DNA from: Tropicimonas sp. IMCC6043
Lineage (GTDB): Bacteria > Pseudomonadota > Alphaproteobacteria > Rhodobacterales > Rhodobacteraceae
Reading direction: 5' to 3'
DNA length: 64,000 nucleotides
Assembly: GCF_004146235.1 (NCBI RefSeq)
Contig: NZ_SELO01000002.1
Location: 248,001 to 312,000 of the forward strand
Part shown: piece after piece, positions 36,565-45,671 of the stretch
Numbering within the stretch: position 1 is the stretch's first letter
How the letters are laid out: each line of letters begins with the position of its first letter
Translations under genes and position numbers: made by a program
Notes under the pieces: generated by a model
What the model saw: only the letters and a program-made list of their open reading frames with translations
What the model was told of the DNA's origin: nothing
Databases searched by the model: none

Positions 36565-37754
36565 TGACACGCCTGCCGCGAAAAGACCTTTTCGACCTGC
36601 CCGAGGGGATCGTCTATCTCGACGGGAACTCGCTCGGCCCGCTGCCGAAGGCGGCCCGCGCCCGGGCGCTCGAGGTGATCGAGGCGGAATGGGGTCAGGA
36701 GCTTATCAAGGCGTGGAACACCGCCGGGTGGATGGGGCTGCCGCAGACGGTCGGCGATCGCATCGCGGGGCTGATCGGCGCGCCAGCGGGCTCCGTTGCG
36801 ACCGGCGATACCCTTTCGATCAAGGTCTATCAGGCGTTGGCCGCGGCGCTGAAACTGCGCCCCGACCGAAAGGTCATCCTGTCGGACAACGGCAATTTCC
36901 CGACCGATCTCTACATGGCCGAAGGGCTGATCGACACGCTCGACAGAGGCTACGAGCTACGCACGCCCGCCCCCGAAGACGTGACGGCACATATCGGCGA
37001 GGACGTGGCGGTCGTGATGCTGACGCAGGTCGACTATCGGACCGGCCGGATGTACGACATGCAGGCGGTGACACGTGCGGTTCAGGCTGCGGGCGCGGTG
37101 ATGATCTGGGATCTCGCGCACAGTGCGGGTGCCGTGCCGGTGGACCTGACCGGCAGCGGCGCGGAGATTGCGGTGGGCTGCACCTACAAGTATCTCAACG
37201 GCGGTCCCGGAGCGCCGGCCTTCATTTATGTGCGTCCTGACCTCGTCGCGGATATCCGGCCGGCGCTTTCCGGCTGGATGGGGCACGACGCACCCTTTGC
37301 CATGGAGCGGCACTACCAGCCTGCGATGTCCACCGAGCGGCTGCGCATCGGCACGCCGCCGATCGTGCAGCTCTCGATCCTCGACGAGGCGCTGAAGATC
37401 TGGGACGGTGTCGACATGGCGGAGCTGCGCGCGGCCTCGATCGCGCTGAGCCAACGTTTCATCCGGGAGGTCGAGGCCCGCTGCCCCGAACTGGTGCTCG
37501 CCTCGCCGCGCGATGCGACTGCACGCGGCTCTCAGGTCTCCTTCGCCTTCGACCAGGGGTATGCGGCCATGCAGGCGCTGATCGCCCAGGGGGTGATCGG
37601 AGATTTTCGCGCGCCCGACATCATGCGCTTCGGCTTCACGCCGCTCTATCTCGACGAAGGCGACATCGTGATCGCGGCGGAACGCATGGAACGGGTGTTC
37701 CGCGACGCGCTCTGGAAAGACCCGAAATTCCAGACGCGGTCCCGGGTGACCTGA
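36564..37754 (+). CDS. kynU: Kynureninase
   Basis: PLP enzyme of 396 residues that splits kynurenine to anthranilate and alanine. The PLP lysine is about Lys209 in GCTYKYLNGGPG. Also seen are YLDGNSLGP at the N-terminus and MIWDLAHSAGAVPV with the PLP-binding Asp. The start overlaps the kynA stop, so the pair is translationally coupled. Confidence 0.95.
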   Translation: MTRLPRKDLFDLPEGIVYLDGNSLGPLPKAARARALEVIEAEWGQELIKAWNTAGWMGLPQTVGDRIAGLIGAPAGSVATGDTLSIKVYQALAAALKLRPDRKVILSDNGNFPTDLYMAEGLIDTLDRGYELRTPAPEDVTAHIGEDVAVVMLTQVDYRTGRMYDMQAVTRAVQAAGAVMIWDLAHSAGAVPVDLTGSGAEIAVGCTYKYLNGGPGAPAFIYVRPDLVADIRPALSGWMGHDAPFAMERHYQPAMSTERLRIGTPPIVQLSILDEALKIWDGVDMAELRAASIALSQRFIREVEARCPELVLASPRDATARGSQVSFAFDQGYAAMQALIAQGVIGDFRAPDIMRFGFTPLYLDEGDIVIAAERMERVFRDALWKDPKFQTRSRVT

Positions 37755-37804
37755 GGCGCGGGAAACTGCCGGACGGACGCCGCGGACGGCGGCGCTGGAA
37801 AGGC

Positions 37805-38494
37805 TCAGATCCCGAGATACCGGTCGGTGATGTCGTGCGAGAGCGCGGAGATGTCGCCGACCCAGACCGACGTTCCCTTCTCGAGGATGACCGCTCGATT
37901 GGCGATCGCGCGAAGTTCCTTCAACGACTTGTCGACGACGACGATGCCCATGCCGGTTTCGGCCTTCAGCCGCGCGATCGCGGCCCAGATCTCCTGCCGC
38001 ACGACGGGCGCGAGCCCTTCGGTCGCCTCGTCCAGCACGAGCAGGCGAGGATTGGTCATCAGGGCGCGCCCGATCGCAAGCATCTGCTGCTCGCCGCCCG
38101 ACAGGGTGCCCGCACTCTGGTCCTTGCGATCTTCGAGCTGCGGGAAGAGCCGCGTCACCGCAGGCAAATCCCACGCTCCCCGCCGCGCCGCGGCGATCAG
38201 GTTCTCGCGCACGGTGAGATCCCTGAAACAGCGGCGCCCTTCCGGGACCAGCCCGACACCGAGGCGCGCGACGCGGTGCGCCGGGAGCCGGGCAATATCC
38301 TGTCCGTCAAAAAGGACCGACCCGCCGCGGTTCCTGAGCAAGCGGCAGATGACCTTGACCGTGGTCGACTTGCCCATACCGTTGCGCCCCATCATGGCGA
38401 CAACCTCGCCTTCGCCGACGGACAAGTCGACATCGAACAGCGCCTGGGAATGACCGTAGAAGGCCGAGACATGGGTCAGTTTCAGAAGGCTCAC
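37805..38494 (-). CDS. livF: Branched-chain-type ABC transporter ATPase, LivF
   Basis: ATP-binding subunit of 229 residues with Walker A GRNGMGKST, signature LSGGEQQML and Walker B LLVLDEATEGL. It is the last gene of a five-gene HAAT transporter set on the minus strand, convergent with kynU. Its ATG overlaps the livG stop by four bases. Confidence 0.92.
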   Translation of the reverse strand: MSLLKLTHVSAFYGHSQALFDVDLSVGEGEVVAMMGRNGMGKSTTVKVICRLLRNRGGSVLFDGQDIARLPAHRVARLGVGLVPEGRRCFRDLTVRENLIAAARRGAWDLPAVTRLFPQLEDRKDQSAGTLSGGEQQMLAIGRALMTNPRLLVLDEATEGLAPVVRQEIWAAIARLKAETGMGIVVVDKSLKELRAIANRAVILEKGTSVWVGDISALSHDITDRYLGI

Positions 38495-39243
38495 GATGCT
38501 TCCTCGCCCAGATAGGCCGCGCGCACATCCGCGTTGGAGCGGATCTCCTCGACACTGCCGGATGCGATGATCTCGCCGTAGACCAGCACGCTGATCCGGT
38601 CGGCGAGCGAAAAGACCGCGTCCATGTCATGCTCGATCAGGAGGATCGGGGCCCTGTGGCGCAGACCGTCGAGGAACCCCACCAGCCGCTGCGAACCTTC
38701 GGCGCCCAGCCCGGCCATGGGTTCATCCATCAGGAACGCCTTGGGCGACAGGGTCAGCGCGACGGCGATTTCGAGTTGGCGGCGCTGACCGTGGGACAGG
38801 TCGGAGGTCCGGAGCGACCGGAACTCCTCGAGCCCGACCTGTTCCAGCGCGCTTTCGGCAGCCTCCAGCAAATCCGAGTCCCTCATCGCCCGGTTGAAGA
38901 AACGGAAGATATCGCCGCGATGGCCGAGCGCCCCCAGGACCGCGTTCTGCAGCACCGTGTACTCCATCGCCAGCGACGAGATCTGGAAAGTGCGTCCCAT
39001 TCCCATACGGGCCCGCGCGGCAGTGCTGAGGTCACTGACATCCCGACCGTCGAAATGCACGCGGCCGGAGTCGGGGCGCAGGTTCCCGGCGATCTGTTTG
39101 ATCAGCGTGGACTTGCCCGCGCCATTCGGACCGATCAGCGCGTGAACCTCGCCCGGACGCAGGCCGAGGCTGATATTCCTGCTCGCAACGAGCCCGCCGA
39201 AGCTCTTGGTGAGGCCCCGGACATCAAGGACGGGTTCAGTCAT
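38491..39243 (-). CDS. livG: Branched-chain-type ABC transporter ATPase, LivG
   Basis: ATP-binding subunit of 250 residues with Walker A GPNGAGKST, signature LSHGQRRQLEIA and Walker B AFLMDEPMAGLG, plus the C-terminal extension typical of LivG. The signature reads LSHGQ rather than LSGGQ, a common variant in this family. The start at 39243 overlaps livM by eight bases. Confidence 0.92.
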   Translation of the reverse strand: MTEPVLDVRGLTKSFGGLVASRNISLGLRPGEVHALIGPNGAGKSTLIKQIAGNLRPDSGRVHFDGRDVSDLSTAARARMGMGRTFQISSLAMEYTVLQNAVLGALGHRGDIFRFFNRAMRDSDLLEAAESALEQVGLEEFRSLRTSDLSHGQRRQLEIAVALTLSPKAFLMDEPMAGLGAEGSQRLVGFLDGLRHRAPILLIEHDMDAVFSLADRISVLVYGEIIASGSVEEIRSNADVRAAYLGEEAS

Positions 39244-40219
39244 CGGCCTGCTCCCGCCCGGCCAGGAAGCCGTAGAGCCCACCACGTGCAAAGAGGACCA
39301 CGCCGAGGAGGATCGCGCCGAGATAGATGTGCCAATACTCGCTCGAGCCACCGAGGCTGTGCTCGAGCAGAATGAACAGGGCCGCGCCCGCCACCGGGCC
39401 GAACACCCGCCCGACTCCGCCGAGAATCACGAAGATCATGATCTCGCCCGAGGTTTGCCAGCTCAGCATGGTGGGGCTGACGAAGCGGTTGAGATCGGCG
39501 AACAGCGCCCCTGCCAGCCCGGTTATCGCCCCGGAGATGGTGAACGCCGTCAGGTAGAGACGAAAGGGCGCTTGGCCGACCGCCTGAACCCGGTCTTCGC
39601 TCTGCCTGGCCGCGCGCAGCATCATGCCGAAGGACGATTGCGCCACGCGGTTGACCGAGAGGAGCACAATCAGGAGCAACGCGTAGCAGATCGCGAAGAA
39701 CTGGATCGGGTCCATCGTGTTGAGGCCCGGAAAGCCGTTCCGGACATAGATCGAGAGCCCGTCCTCGCCGCCATAGGCCGACCAGGAGATGGCGAAGTAA
39801 TAGAGCATCTGGCCGAAGGCGAGGGTGATCATGATGAAATACACCCCCTTGGTCCGCAGCGACAGCGCGCCGATGACCAGCGCGGCCAGCGCGCCGGCGC
39901 CGATCGCCATGAGCCAGATGACCGGCATGGATTTCGTGCCCTCGATGGCGACGGGCCAGGTGGCAAGCGCGGTGTAGGTCTGGGCGTGGTGCGCCAGGAT
40001 TCCCATCGCGTAGCCCCCGAGGCCGAAGAAGGCCGCGTGGCCGAAGCTGACAAGCCCGCCGAAGCCGAGCGCGAGGTTCAGGCCGATGCCCGCGATCGCG
40101 AAGATCACGGCGCGCGTGGCCAAGGTAATCAGGAACGGCTCGTCAAAGGTCCAGGCCGCCAGCGGCACCACGAGGAGCAGGGTCATCAGGCCCGCGTTCA
40201 GGACGGTTTCGCGGGTCAC
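39236..40219 (-). CDS. livM: Branched-chain-type ABC transporter permease, LivM
   Basis: Membrane permease of about 327 residues with eight to nine helices and the LivM motif GLNLALGFGGLVSFGHAAFFGLG. I choose the GTG at 40219, which follows GGAGGAACGTGAC and lies one base after the livH stop. The ATG at 40255 would overlap livH by 35 bases and adds a hydrophilic stretch. Confidence 0.88.
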   Translation of the reverse strand: MTRETVLNAGLMTLLLVVPLAAWTFDEPFLITLATRAVIFAIAGIGLNLALGFGGLVSFGHAAFFGLGGYAMGILAHHAQTYTALATWPVAIEGTKSMPVIWLMAIGAGALAALVIGALSLRTKGVYFIMITLAFGQMLYYFAISWSAYGGEDGLSIYVRNGFPGLNTMDPIQFFAICYALLLIVLLSVNRVAQSSFGMMLRAARQSEDRVQAVGQAPFRLYLTAFTISGAITGLAGALFADLNRFVSPTMLSWQTSGEIMIFVILGGVGRVFGPVAGAALFILLEHSLGGSSEYWHIYLGAILLGVVLFARGGLYGFLAGREQADD

Positions 40220-40220
40220 G

Positions 40221-41138
40221 TCACGTTCCTCCGAAGAGGCCCCTGGGCCGGACAAGGAGAACGCCCGCCATCAGGATGTAGATCGACATCGACGCCAGCG
40301 AGGCGCCAACGGAACTTGCCGCCGATGGTTCAAGGAAGAGGCTGAACAGCTTCGGCAGAAGAAAGCGGCCGAGGGTGTCGGTCAGCCCGATCAGGAGCGC
40401 TCCGATGAACGCTCCCTTGATCGAGCCGATGCCGCCGATCACGATCACCACGAAGGCCAGGATCAGAACCGGTTCGCCCATACCGACCTGAACCGACTGG
40501 ATCGCGCCGATGAGAGCGCCGGCCAGGCCAGCCAGCGCGGCGCCGAGGGCGAAGACGAGCGTGTAGAGCCGGGAAATGTCGACCCCGAGGGCGCCGATCA
40601 TCTCGCGGTCATTCTCGCCCGCCCGGATGCGAATGCCGACGCGGGTCCGCGCGATCATCCAGAACAGGCCGAGGGCCACGAGAAGTCCGACCACGATCAG
40701 GCTGAGCCGGTAGCGCGAGTATTCGACACCGAGTGGCAGGGTGACCGTGCCCGACAGATAGTCCGGCACCTCCAGGAACAGCGGGAAGGAGCCGAAGATC
40801 CAGCGCGTCCCCTCCGACAGGATCAGGATCAAGGCAAAGGTCGCAAGGACCTGGTCGAGGTGGTCCCGATCGTAGAGCCGTCGGATCACCGTCACCTCGA
40901 TCACCACACCGGCGATTGCCGCGGCGGCCAGGCTCGCGGCCAGCGCCAGCAGGAACGACCCGGTCGCCGCGGCGGTACCCGCCGCCGCGAAGGCGCCGAT
41001 CATGTAGAGCGAGCCATGGGCGAGGTTGATCAGTCCCATGACGCCGAAGATCAGCGTCAGCCCTGCGGCCATCAGGAACAGCATCACACCGAACTGCAGC
41101 CCGTTGAGCGTCTGCTCTGCGAGGAGAATCCAGGACAT
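40221..41138 (-). CDS. livH: Branched-chain-type ABC transporter permease, LivH
   Basis: Membrane permease of 305 residues with about eight helices. The LivH segment LTLIFGVMGLINLAHGSLYMIGAF is near the N-terminus and RAGENDREMIGALGVDI is in the central loop. It pairs with LivM. A hairpin separates it from the binding-protein gene upstream. Confidence 0.92.
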   Translation of the reverse strand: MSWILLAEQTLNGLQFGVMLFLMAAGLTLIFGVMGLINLAHGSLYMIGAFAAAGTAAATGSFLLALAASLAAAAIAGVVIEVTVIRRLYDRDHLDQVLATFALILILSEGTRWIFGSFPLFLEVPDYLSGTVTLPLGVEYSRYRLSLIVVGLLVALGLFWMIARTRVGIRIRAGENDREMIGALGVDISRLYTLVFALGAALAGLAGALIGAIQSVQVGMGEPVLILAFVVIVIGGIGSIKGAFIGALLIGLTDTLGRFLLPKLFSLFLEPSAASSVGASLASMSIYILMAGVLLVRPRGLFGGT

Positions 41139-41159
41139 GGAACGCCCGTTTCTTTGGGT

Positions 41160-41191
41160 CTCCCGCCACGCGACCGAAGGCGCGGCGGGAG
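41160..41191 (-). promoter_or_regulatory. Intercistronic hairpin between liv binding protein and livH
   Basis: On the minus strand CTCCCGCC pairs with GGCGGGAG, and GCGC with a wobbling GCGT inside, in the 62-base gap after the binding-protein stop. No uridine tract follows. Like the dctP-dctQ hairpin, it could keep binding-protein mRNA in excess over permease mRNA. Confidence 0.6.
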
Positions 41192-41201
41192 CGGCCGCAT
41201 G

Positions 41202-42338
41202 CTACATTTTGCACTCGTCGGCATAGGCGTCGCCGCGGTCTTCCAGCGCCACCGAGACGATGCGGTTGGTGTACACGTCACCTTCCTTGACCACTTCGCG
41301 GACATAGATGTCCTGAATCGGGTGGTGGTTCGGACCGAAGGTGAAGTCGCCCCGGGTCGAGTCGAAATCGGCCGCTTCCAGCGCCGCCCGGAATGCGTCC
41401 TGATCGCTGACATCCGCCGTCTCCATGGCCGAGATCAGCAGGTTGGCGGTATCGAAGCCCTGGCTGGCATAGAGCGACGGAAGACGGCCGTACTTGGCCT
41501 GGAAGCTCTCGACGAAGGCCGCGTTGGTCGGGTTGTCGAGATCCTTCGACCATTGCGCGGTGTTGTGCACCCCGAGAGCAGCCTCGCCCACGGCCTGCAG
41601 GATACCTTGATCGAAGCTGAAGGCCGGCCCCACGACCGGCAGGCCCACGGCGCTGTCGGCATACTGCTTGAGGAACGAAATCCCCATGCCTCCGGGCAGG
41701 AAGAAGAACACGCTGTCGGCGCCCGAGGCCCGGATCTGCGCGATCTCGCTGGCATAGTCGGTCTGGCCGAGCTTGGTGAAAATCTCGCCGGCCAGCTCGC
41801 CTTCGTAAAACCGCTTGTAGCCGGTCAGAGCGTCCTCGCCGGCCGGGTAGTTCGGCGCGAGGATGAAGGAGTTCTTGTAGCCGGCGGAATTGGCATAGGC
41901 ACCGGCGGCCTCGTGCAGGGTGTCGTTCTGCCATGCCACGTTGAAATAGTTCTTGTCGCATCCCTTGCCTGCGAGGGCCGACGGGCCGGCATTGGGGGAG
42001 AGGTAGAACTTGCCCTGCGCCACCGCAGCCGGCACGACTGCCATGGCGAGGTTCGACCAGATGATGCCGGTCAGGACATCCACCTTCTCGGACTGGATCA
42101 TCTTGTCGGACAGCTGGACCGCGATGTCGGGCTTGCGCTGATCGTCCTCGATCACGACCTCGATATCGTGGCGCCCGGATTGCTCGACGGCCAGCATGAA
42201 GCCGTCGCGCACGTCGATGCCGAGCCCGGCGCCGCCGCCCGAAAGCGTCGTGATCATGCCGACCTTGACGCCTTCGGCCTGTGCGCCTGTCGCCAGCAGT
42301 GCTGTGCCCAATGCAAGAATGAGCTGTCTGGAAATCAT
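41202..42338 (-). CDS. ABC transporter substrate-binding protein (LivJ-like)
   Basis: Periplasmic type-1 binding protein of 378 residues. The signal peptide MISRQLILALGTALLATGAQA is followed by EGVKVGMITTLSGGGAGLGIDVRDGF, the typical start of a HAAT receptor. It is the first gene of the binding protein-livHMGF set. The ligand is unknown: the adjacency of kynA-kynU suggests tryptophan, kynurenine or another aromatic compound, but the divergent orientation weakens this. Confidence 0.87.
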   Translation of the reverse strand: MISRQLILALGTALLATGAQAEGVKVGMITTLSGGGAGLGIDVRDGFMLAVEQSGRHDIEVVIEDDQRKPDIAVQLSDKMIQSEKVDVLTGIIWSNLAMAVVPAAVAQGKFYLSPNAGPSALAGKGCDKNYFNVAWQNDTLHEAAGAYANSAGYKNSFILAPNYPAGEDALTGYKRFYEGELAGEIFTKLGQTDYASEIAQIRASGADSVFFFLPGGMGISFLKQYADSAVGLPVVGPAFSFDQGILQAVGEAALGVHNTAQWSKDLDNPTNAAFVESFQAKYGRLPSLYASQGFDTANLLISAMETADVSDQDAFRAALEAADFDSTRGDFTFGPNHHPIQDIYVREVVKEGDVYTNRIVSVALEDRGDAYADECKM

Positions 42339-42742
42339 GTGGGTCTCCCGTTGGTTGATGTCGGCTCTTTTGGCCTTGTTGCAGATTATTTGGTCGTATC
42401 CCCGCCTCCTGCGGGCTCGTATCGCCAGGTTTCAGATGTCGCGCCCATCGCAGTCACTGCAGGGCTTGCAAAGGTAGGAAGACTGGCAGGCAGAAAACCA
42501 TTCACCCCGATCTTATAAGCACAATCCGGGGATTGAGCTACATGACGCCGATTTCTTCGCCGGCGGGCTCGTGCCGCGAAGGTGCCCCTGTCTTGGAGCC
42601 TGTCCGAAACGCATCCCCGGAAGGGCACCTTCGATGCGTCAGGTTCGGAATCTCATACAGGATTTTTCACCTGCGTCCATGCTCTGCCGGTCCCCGACGC
42701 TGCCCGCGCAGCGCCGACGGCCACGGGCGGGACCGCTGTGGA
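42339..42742. other. Gene-free leader region with interleaved inverted repeats
   Basis: About 400 bases between the proline dehydrogenase stop and the binding-protein start. CGAAGGTGCCC (42577-42587) is repeated inverted as GGGCACCTTCG (42623-42633), 11 bases perfect with a 35-base spacer. A second imperfect pair (TCCGAA..CGCATC with GATGCG..TTCGGA, 42603-42649) interleaves with it. No coding frame was recognised. Confidence 0.55.
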
Positions 42743-43699
42743 TCAGGAAAACAATGACGAGACCAGCAGCTTCGCGTTGCCTGGGTATTCGCCGATCCGC
42801 CGGACCGCGTAGGGCCACCAGTCCTTGCCGAAGGGCAGGTAGAGCCGCACCCGCTCGCCACGCGCCGCCAGGTCCCGGGCAGCCTCCTCGCGCACGCCGA
42901 GCAGCATCTCGAATTCGTAGCTCCCTTTCGGCCAGCCCCCGGATTCGGCCGCGGCGATGGCATGGGCGTGAAGCGCCGTATCATGGGTCGCCACGATCGG
43001 GTAGAACCCGGCCGCGAAGGCCGCCTCCGAAAACATCCGGTCGATCAGCCGGCGGTAATTCGCCTTGATCTCTGAAACCTTCGTGAAGGCGATCGCATTG
43101 CCGCCGACGAAAGCACCGCGCACCAGCCGGACCTTGCTGCCGCGGCGGATCTGTGCCGCGAGATCGGCCTCGGTGCGCCTCAGGTAGGCCTGAAGCGTCA
43201 ACGCCACCGGCAGGCCGGCATCGGCCAGCGCATCGTGCAGCGCGATGGTCGGGCCGGTGACGCTCTCGTCCTCCATGTCGATCATCATGCAGCGCAGACG
43301 CTGTTCCCCCACGGGCCGGTCCGCGATTGCCCGCGCGATGCGTTCGGCCCGCGGGCGGACCAGATCGGGGTCGAGATGATAACCGATCTGAGTCGGATCG
43401 ACCGAGACGTGGAGGTCGAGCCCGCTTGTCGTGAGCGCCGCGACCGCCGCAAGTTTCTGAGCGACGTTCTCCTCCACCAGTTCGGGCGAGTCGACATATT
43501 CGCCCATGAAGAAGAGCGAGCTGCGGATTCCCGCCTCAGCCATCAGCCCTCGTGCCCGGGCCGCCCCGTCCGAGACGTGCTTTCCCGCAACGTAACGGTC
43601 GGCGAGGAAGGAAGTGGCGCGGTGGTCCTGCATGAAGGCCTTGATCCGCGGCGACCGGGCGGCCGCGATCATCGTGCCTTGCCAGGTGCGTGCAAACAT
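42743..43699 (-). CDS. Proline dehydrogenase family protein
   Basis: Monofunctional FAD-dependent proline dehydrogenase of 318 residues with the TIM-barrel fold. Family features are MIDMEDESVTGPTIAL, LTLQAYLRRTEADL, KVRLVRGAFVGGNA and, near the C-terminus, LYLPFGKDWWPYAVRRIGE with the Arg pair that binds the proline carboxylate. It oxidises proline to 1-pyrroline-5-carboxylate. It is not fused to a P5C dehydrogenase and no P5CDH gene is adjacent. The start at 43699 is used; a longer frame extends to 43729. Confidence 0.87.
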   Translation of the reverse strand: MFARTWQGTMIAAARSPRIKAFMQDHRATSFLADRYVAGKHVSDGAARARGLMAEAGIRSSLFFMGEYVDSPELVEENVAQKLAAVAALTTSGLDLHVSVDPTQIGYHLDPDLVRPRAERIARAIADRPVGEQRLRCMMIDMEDESVTGPTIALHDALADAGLPVALTLQAYLRRTEADLAAQIRRGSKVRLVRGAFVGGNAIAFTKVSEIKANYRRLIDRMFSEAAFAAGFYPIVATHDTALHAHAIAAAESGGWPKGSYEFEMLLGVREEAARDLAARGERVRLYLPFGKDWWPYAVRRIGEYPGNAKLLVSSLFS

Positions 43700-43833
43700 C
43701 GATCCTCTCCTGCTGTGCGGCGGCGCCAAGATAGGTCCGGTCCGGACCGACGCAAGCCGGGCACAGGTCTCGGGTCGATTTGTCTCACCGCGCCGCCAAA
43801 GGGGTGGTCCACGGACCGCCCGGCGGGCCGGCC

Positions 43834-45519
43834 TCAGGCCAGCAGTCGCCGTGCGATCACCTGCGCCTGGATCTCCGCCGCGCCCTCGAAAATGTTGAGG
43901 ATCCGCGCGTCGCAGAGCACCCGGGAGATCGCGTATTCCTGCGCGAAACCGTTGCCGCCATGGATCTGCAATCCATTGTCAGCCGCCGCCCAGGCGACCC
44001 TGGCGCCGAGGAGCTTGGCCATGCCCGCCTCGAGGTCGCAGCGCTGATCGTGGTCCTTCTCCCAGGCGGCGAAATAGGTCAGTTGCCGCGCCACCATGAT
44101 CTCGACCGCCATCATCGCCAGCTTGCCCGAGACCCTCGGGAAGGCGATCAGCGACTTGCCGAACTGCTTGCGGTCGATGGCGTATTGCATCGAGATGTCG
44201 AGCGCCGACTGTGCCACGCCGATGGCCCGCGCCGCGGTCTGGATGCGAGCGGCCTCGAAGGTCTTCATCAGCTGCTTGAAGCCCTGCCCCTCGATGCCAC
44301 CGAGCAGGTTCTCGCCTTTGACGCGAAAATTGTCGAAGCCGAGCTCGTATTCCTTCATGCCGCGATAGCCGAGCACCTCGATCTCGCCGCCTGTCATGCC
44401 CTCTGTCGGGAAAGGCTCGGCATCGGTGCCGGGCGTCTTTTCGGCGAGGAACATGCTGAGGCCCCTGTGATCCGTTGTCGCCGGATCGGTCCGGGCCAGC
44501 AGGGTCATCACATGGGTGCGCGCGGCATGGGTGATCCAGGTCTTGTTGCCCGTCACCTTGTAGTCGCCGGTCTCGTCCCTGACCGCGCGGGTCCTGAGGC
44601 TGCCGAGATCCGACCCGGTGTTGGGCTCGGTGAAGACCGCCGTCGGCAGGATCTCGGCGCTGGCGATCTTCGGCAGCCATTCCTCCTTCTGCGCGTCGGT
44701 GCCACCCGCAAGGATCAGTTCGGCGGCGATTTCGGACCGCGTGCCAAGGCTGCCCACGCCGATATAGCCGCGCGAAAGCTCCTCGGAGACCACCACCATC
44801 GACGCCTTGGAGAGGCCGAAGCCGCCATACTCCTCCGGGATCGTCAGGCCAAAGACCCCCATCTCCGCCAGTTCCTCGATGATCTCCATCGGGATCAGCT
44901 CGTCCCTGAGGTGCCAGCCTTGCGCGTTCGGCTCAACGCGCTCCACCGCGTAGCGGCGGAACTGCTCGCGGATCATCTCCAGCTCGTCCTCGAGCCCGGT
45001 CGCCCCCACGGTGATGTTCGCCGCCTGCTCCTGCATCAGCTCCACGAGGCGGGTCCGGGCGCGCTGCGAGTTGCCGTCCTGGCAGAGCGTGGTGATCCCG
45101 GGCGTGTCAAGCCGCCGCAGATCCGCGCGCTCGTCGAGCCCCATGTCGCGCACCCGCACGATCTCGGTCTGGCTCATCGGGATGCCACCCTGGATCTGCA
45201 GGAGGTATTCGCCGAAAGCGATCTGGTGAAGGAGTTGCTCGATCTCGCCGAAACGTCCGTCCGCCTCGAGCCGCTCCGCCCAGGCCTGCATCTGGCGCAG
45301 CGACTGGGCATAGGTCGCAAGCCAGGCCAGCGCGTGGGCGGCAGTCTGGTTCGCTTCAAGCAGCTCAGCGGACACCCGGCCACCCTCGGTCACGCGGGTC
45401 TTCACCGCTTCCGTCGCCGCTCCCAGGAGATCGTCCACCGGCGCGATCGCCGCCTTGGTCAGCGTCAGCAGGTTGTCGAGAACGGGGGTCTCGGGCAGGT
45501 CCAGTCCATCATGCGGCAC
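43834..45519 (-). CDS. mcd: (2S)-methylsuccinyl-CoA dehydrogenase
   Basis: Acyl-CoA dehydrogenase of 561 residues with an extra N-terminal domain of about 150 residues (MPHDGLDLPETPVLDNLLTL onward). In my knowledge this marks Mcd of the ethylmalonyl-CoA pathway. The ACAD core has VFTEPNTGSDLGSLRTRA, ITHAARTHVMTLLART and LQIHGGNGFAQEYAISR. It oxidises (2S)-methylsuccinyl-CoA to mesaconyl-CoA, passing electrons to ETF, whose genes are at 60555-62242. The start at 45519 is the first ATG of the conserved N-terminus. Other pathway genes (ccr, ecm) are not in the window. Confidence 0.85.
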   Translation of the reverse strand: MPHDGLDLPETPVLDNLLTLTKAAIAPVDDLLGAATEAVKTRVTEGGRVSAELLEANQTAAHALAWLATYAQSLRQMQAWAERLEADGRFGEIEQLLHQIAFGEYLLQIQGGIPMSQTEIVRVRDMGLDERADLRRLDTPGITTLCQDGNSQRARTRLVELMQEQAANITVGATGLEDELEMIREQFRRYAVERVEPNAQGWHLRDELIPMEIIEELAEMGVFGLTIPEEYGGFGLSKASMVVVSEELSRGYIGVGSLGTRSEIAAELILAGGTDAQKEEWLPKIASAEILPTAVFTEPNTGSDLGSLRTRAVRDETGDYKVTGNKTWITHAARTHVMTLLARTDPATTDHRGLSMFLAEKTPGTDAEPFPTEGMTGGEIEVLGYRGMKEYELGFDNFRVKGENLLGGIEGQGFKQLMKTFEAARIQTAARAIGVAQSALDISMQYAIDRKQFGKSLIAFPRVSGKLAMMAVEIMVARQLTYFAAWEKDHDQRCDLEAGMAKLLGARVAWAAADNGLQIHGGNGFAQEYAISRVLCDARILNIFEGAAEIQAQVIARRLLA

Positions 45520-45671
45520 GGCGCGAATCCTTCGGCTTCGGAGTTTCGAACGGGTCTAATCCCTTTGCAGGTGCAGCGCAACATAATTTCAATACAGGCT
45601 GGTCCTGCCATGTATTATGTCGCGATGAATTCACAGATGCAGCACCTTTGACGATCGGGTAAGCGCTGTGC

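Noticed and set aside
37755-37804. Bidirectional terminator between kynU and livF
   Set aside because: Only a short GC stem (CGCCG/CGGCG) without flanking T runs is visible.
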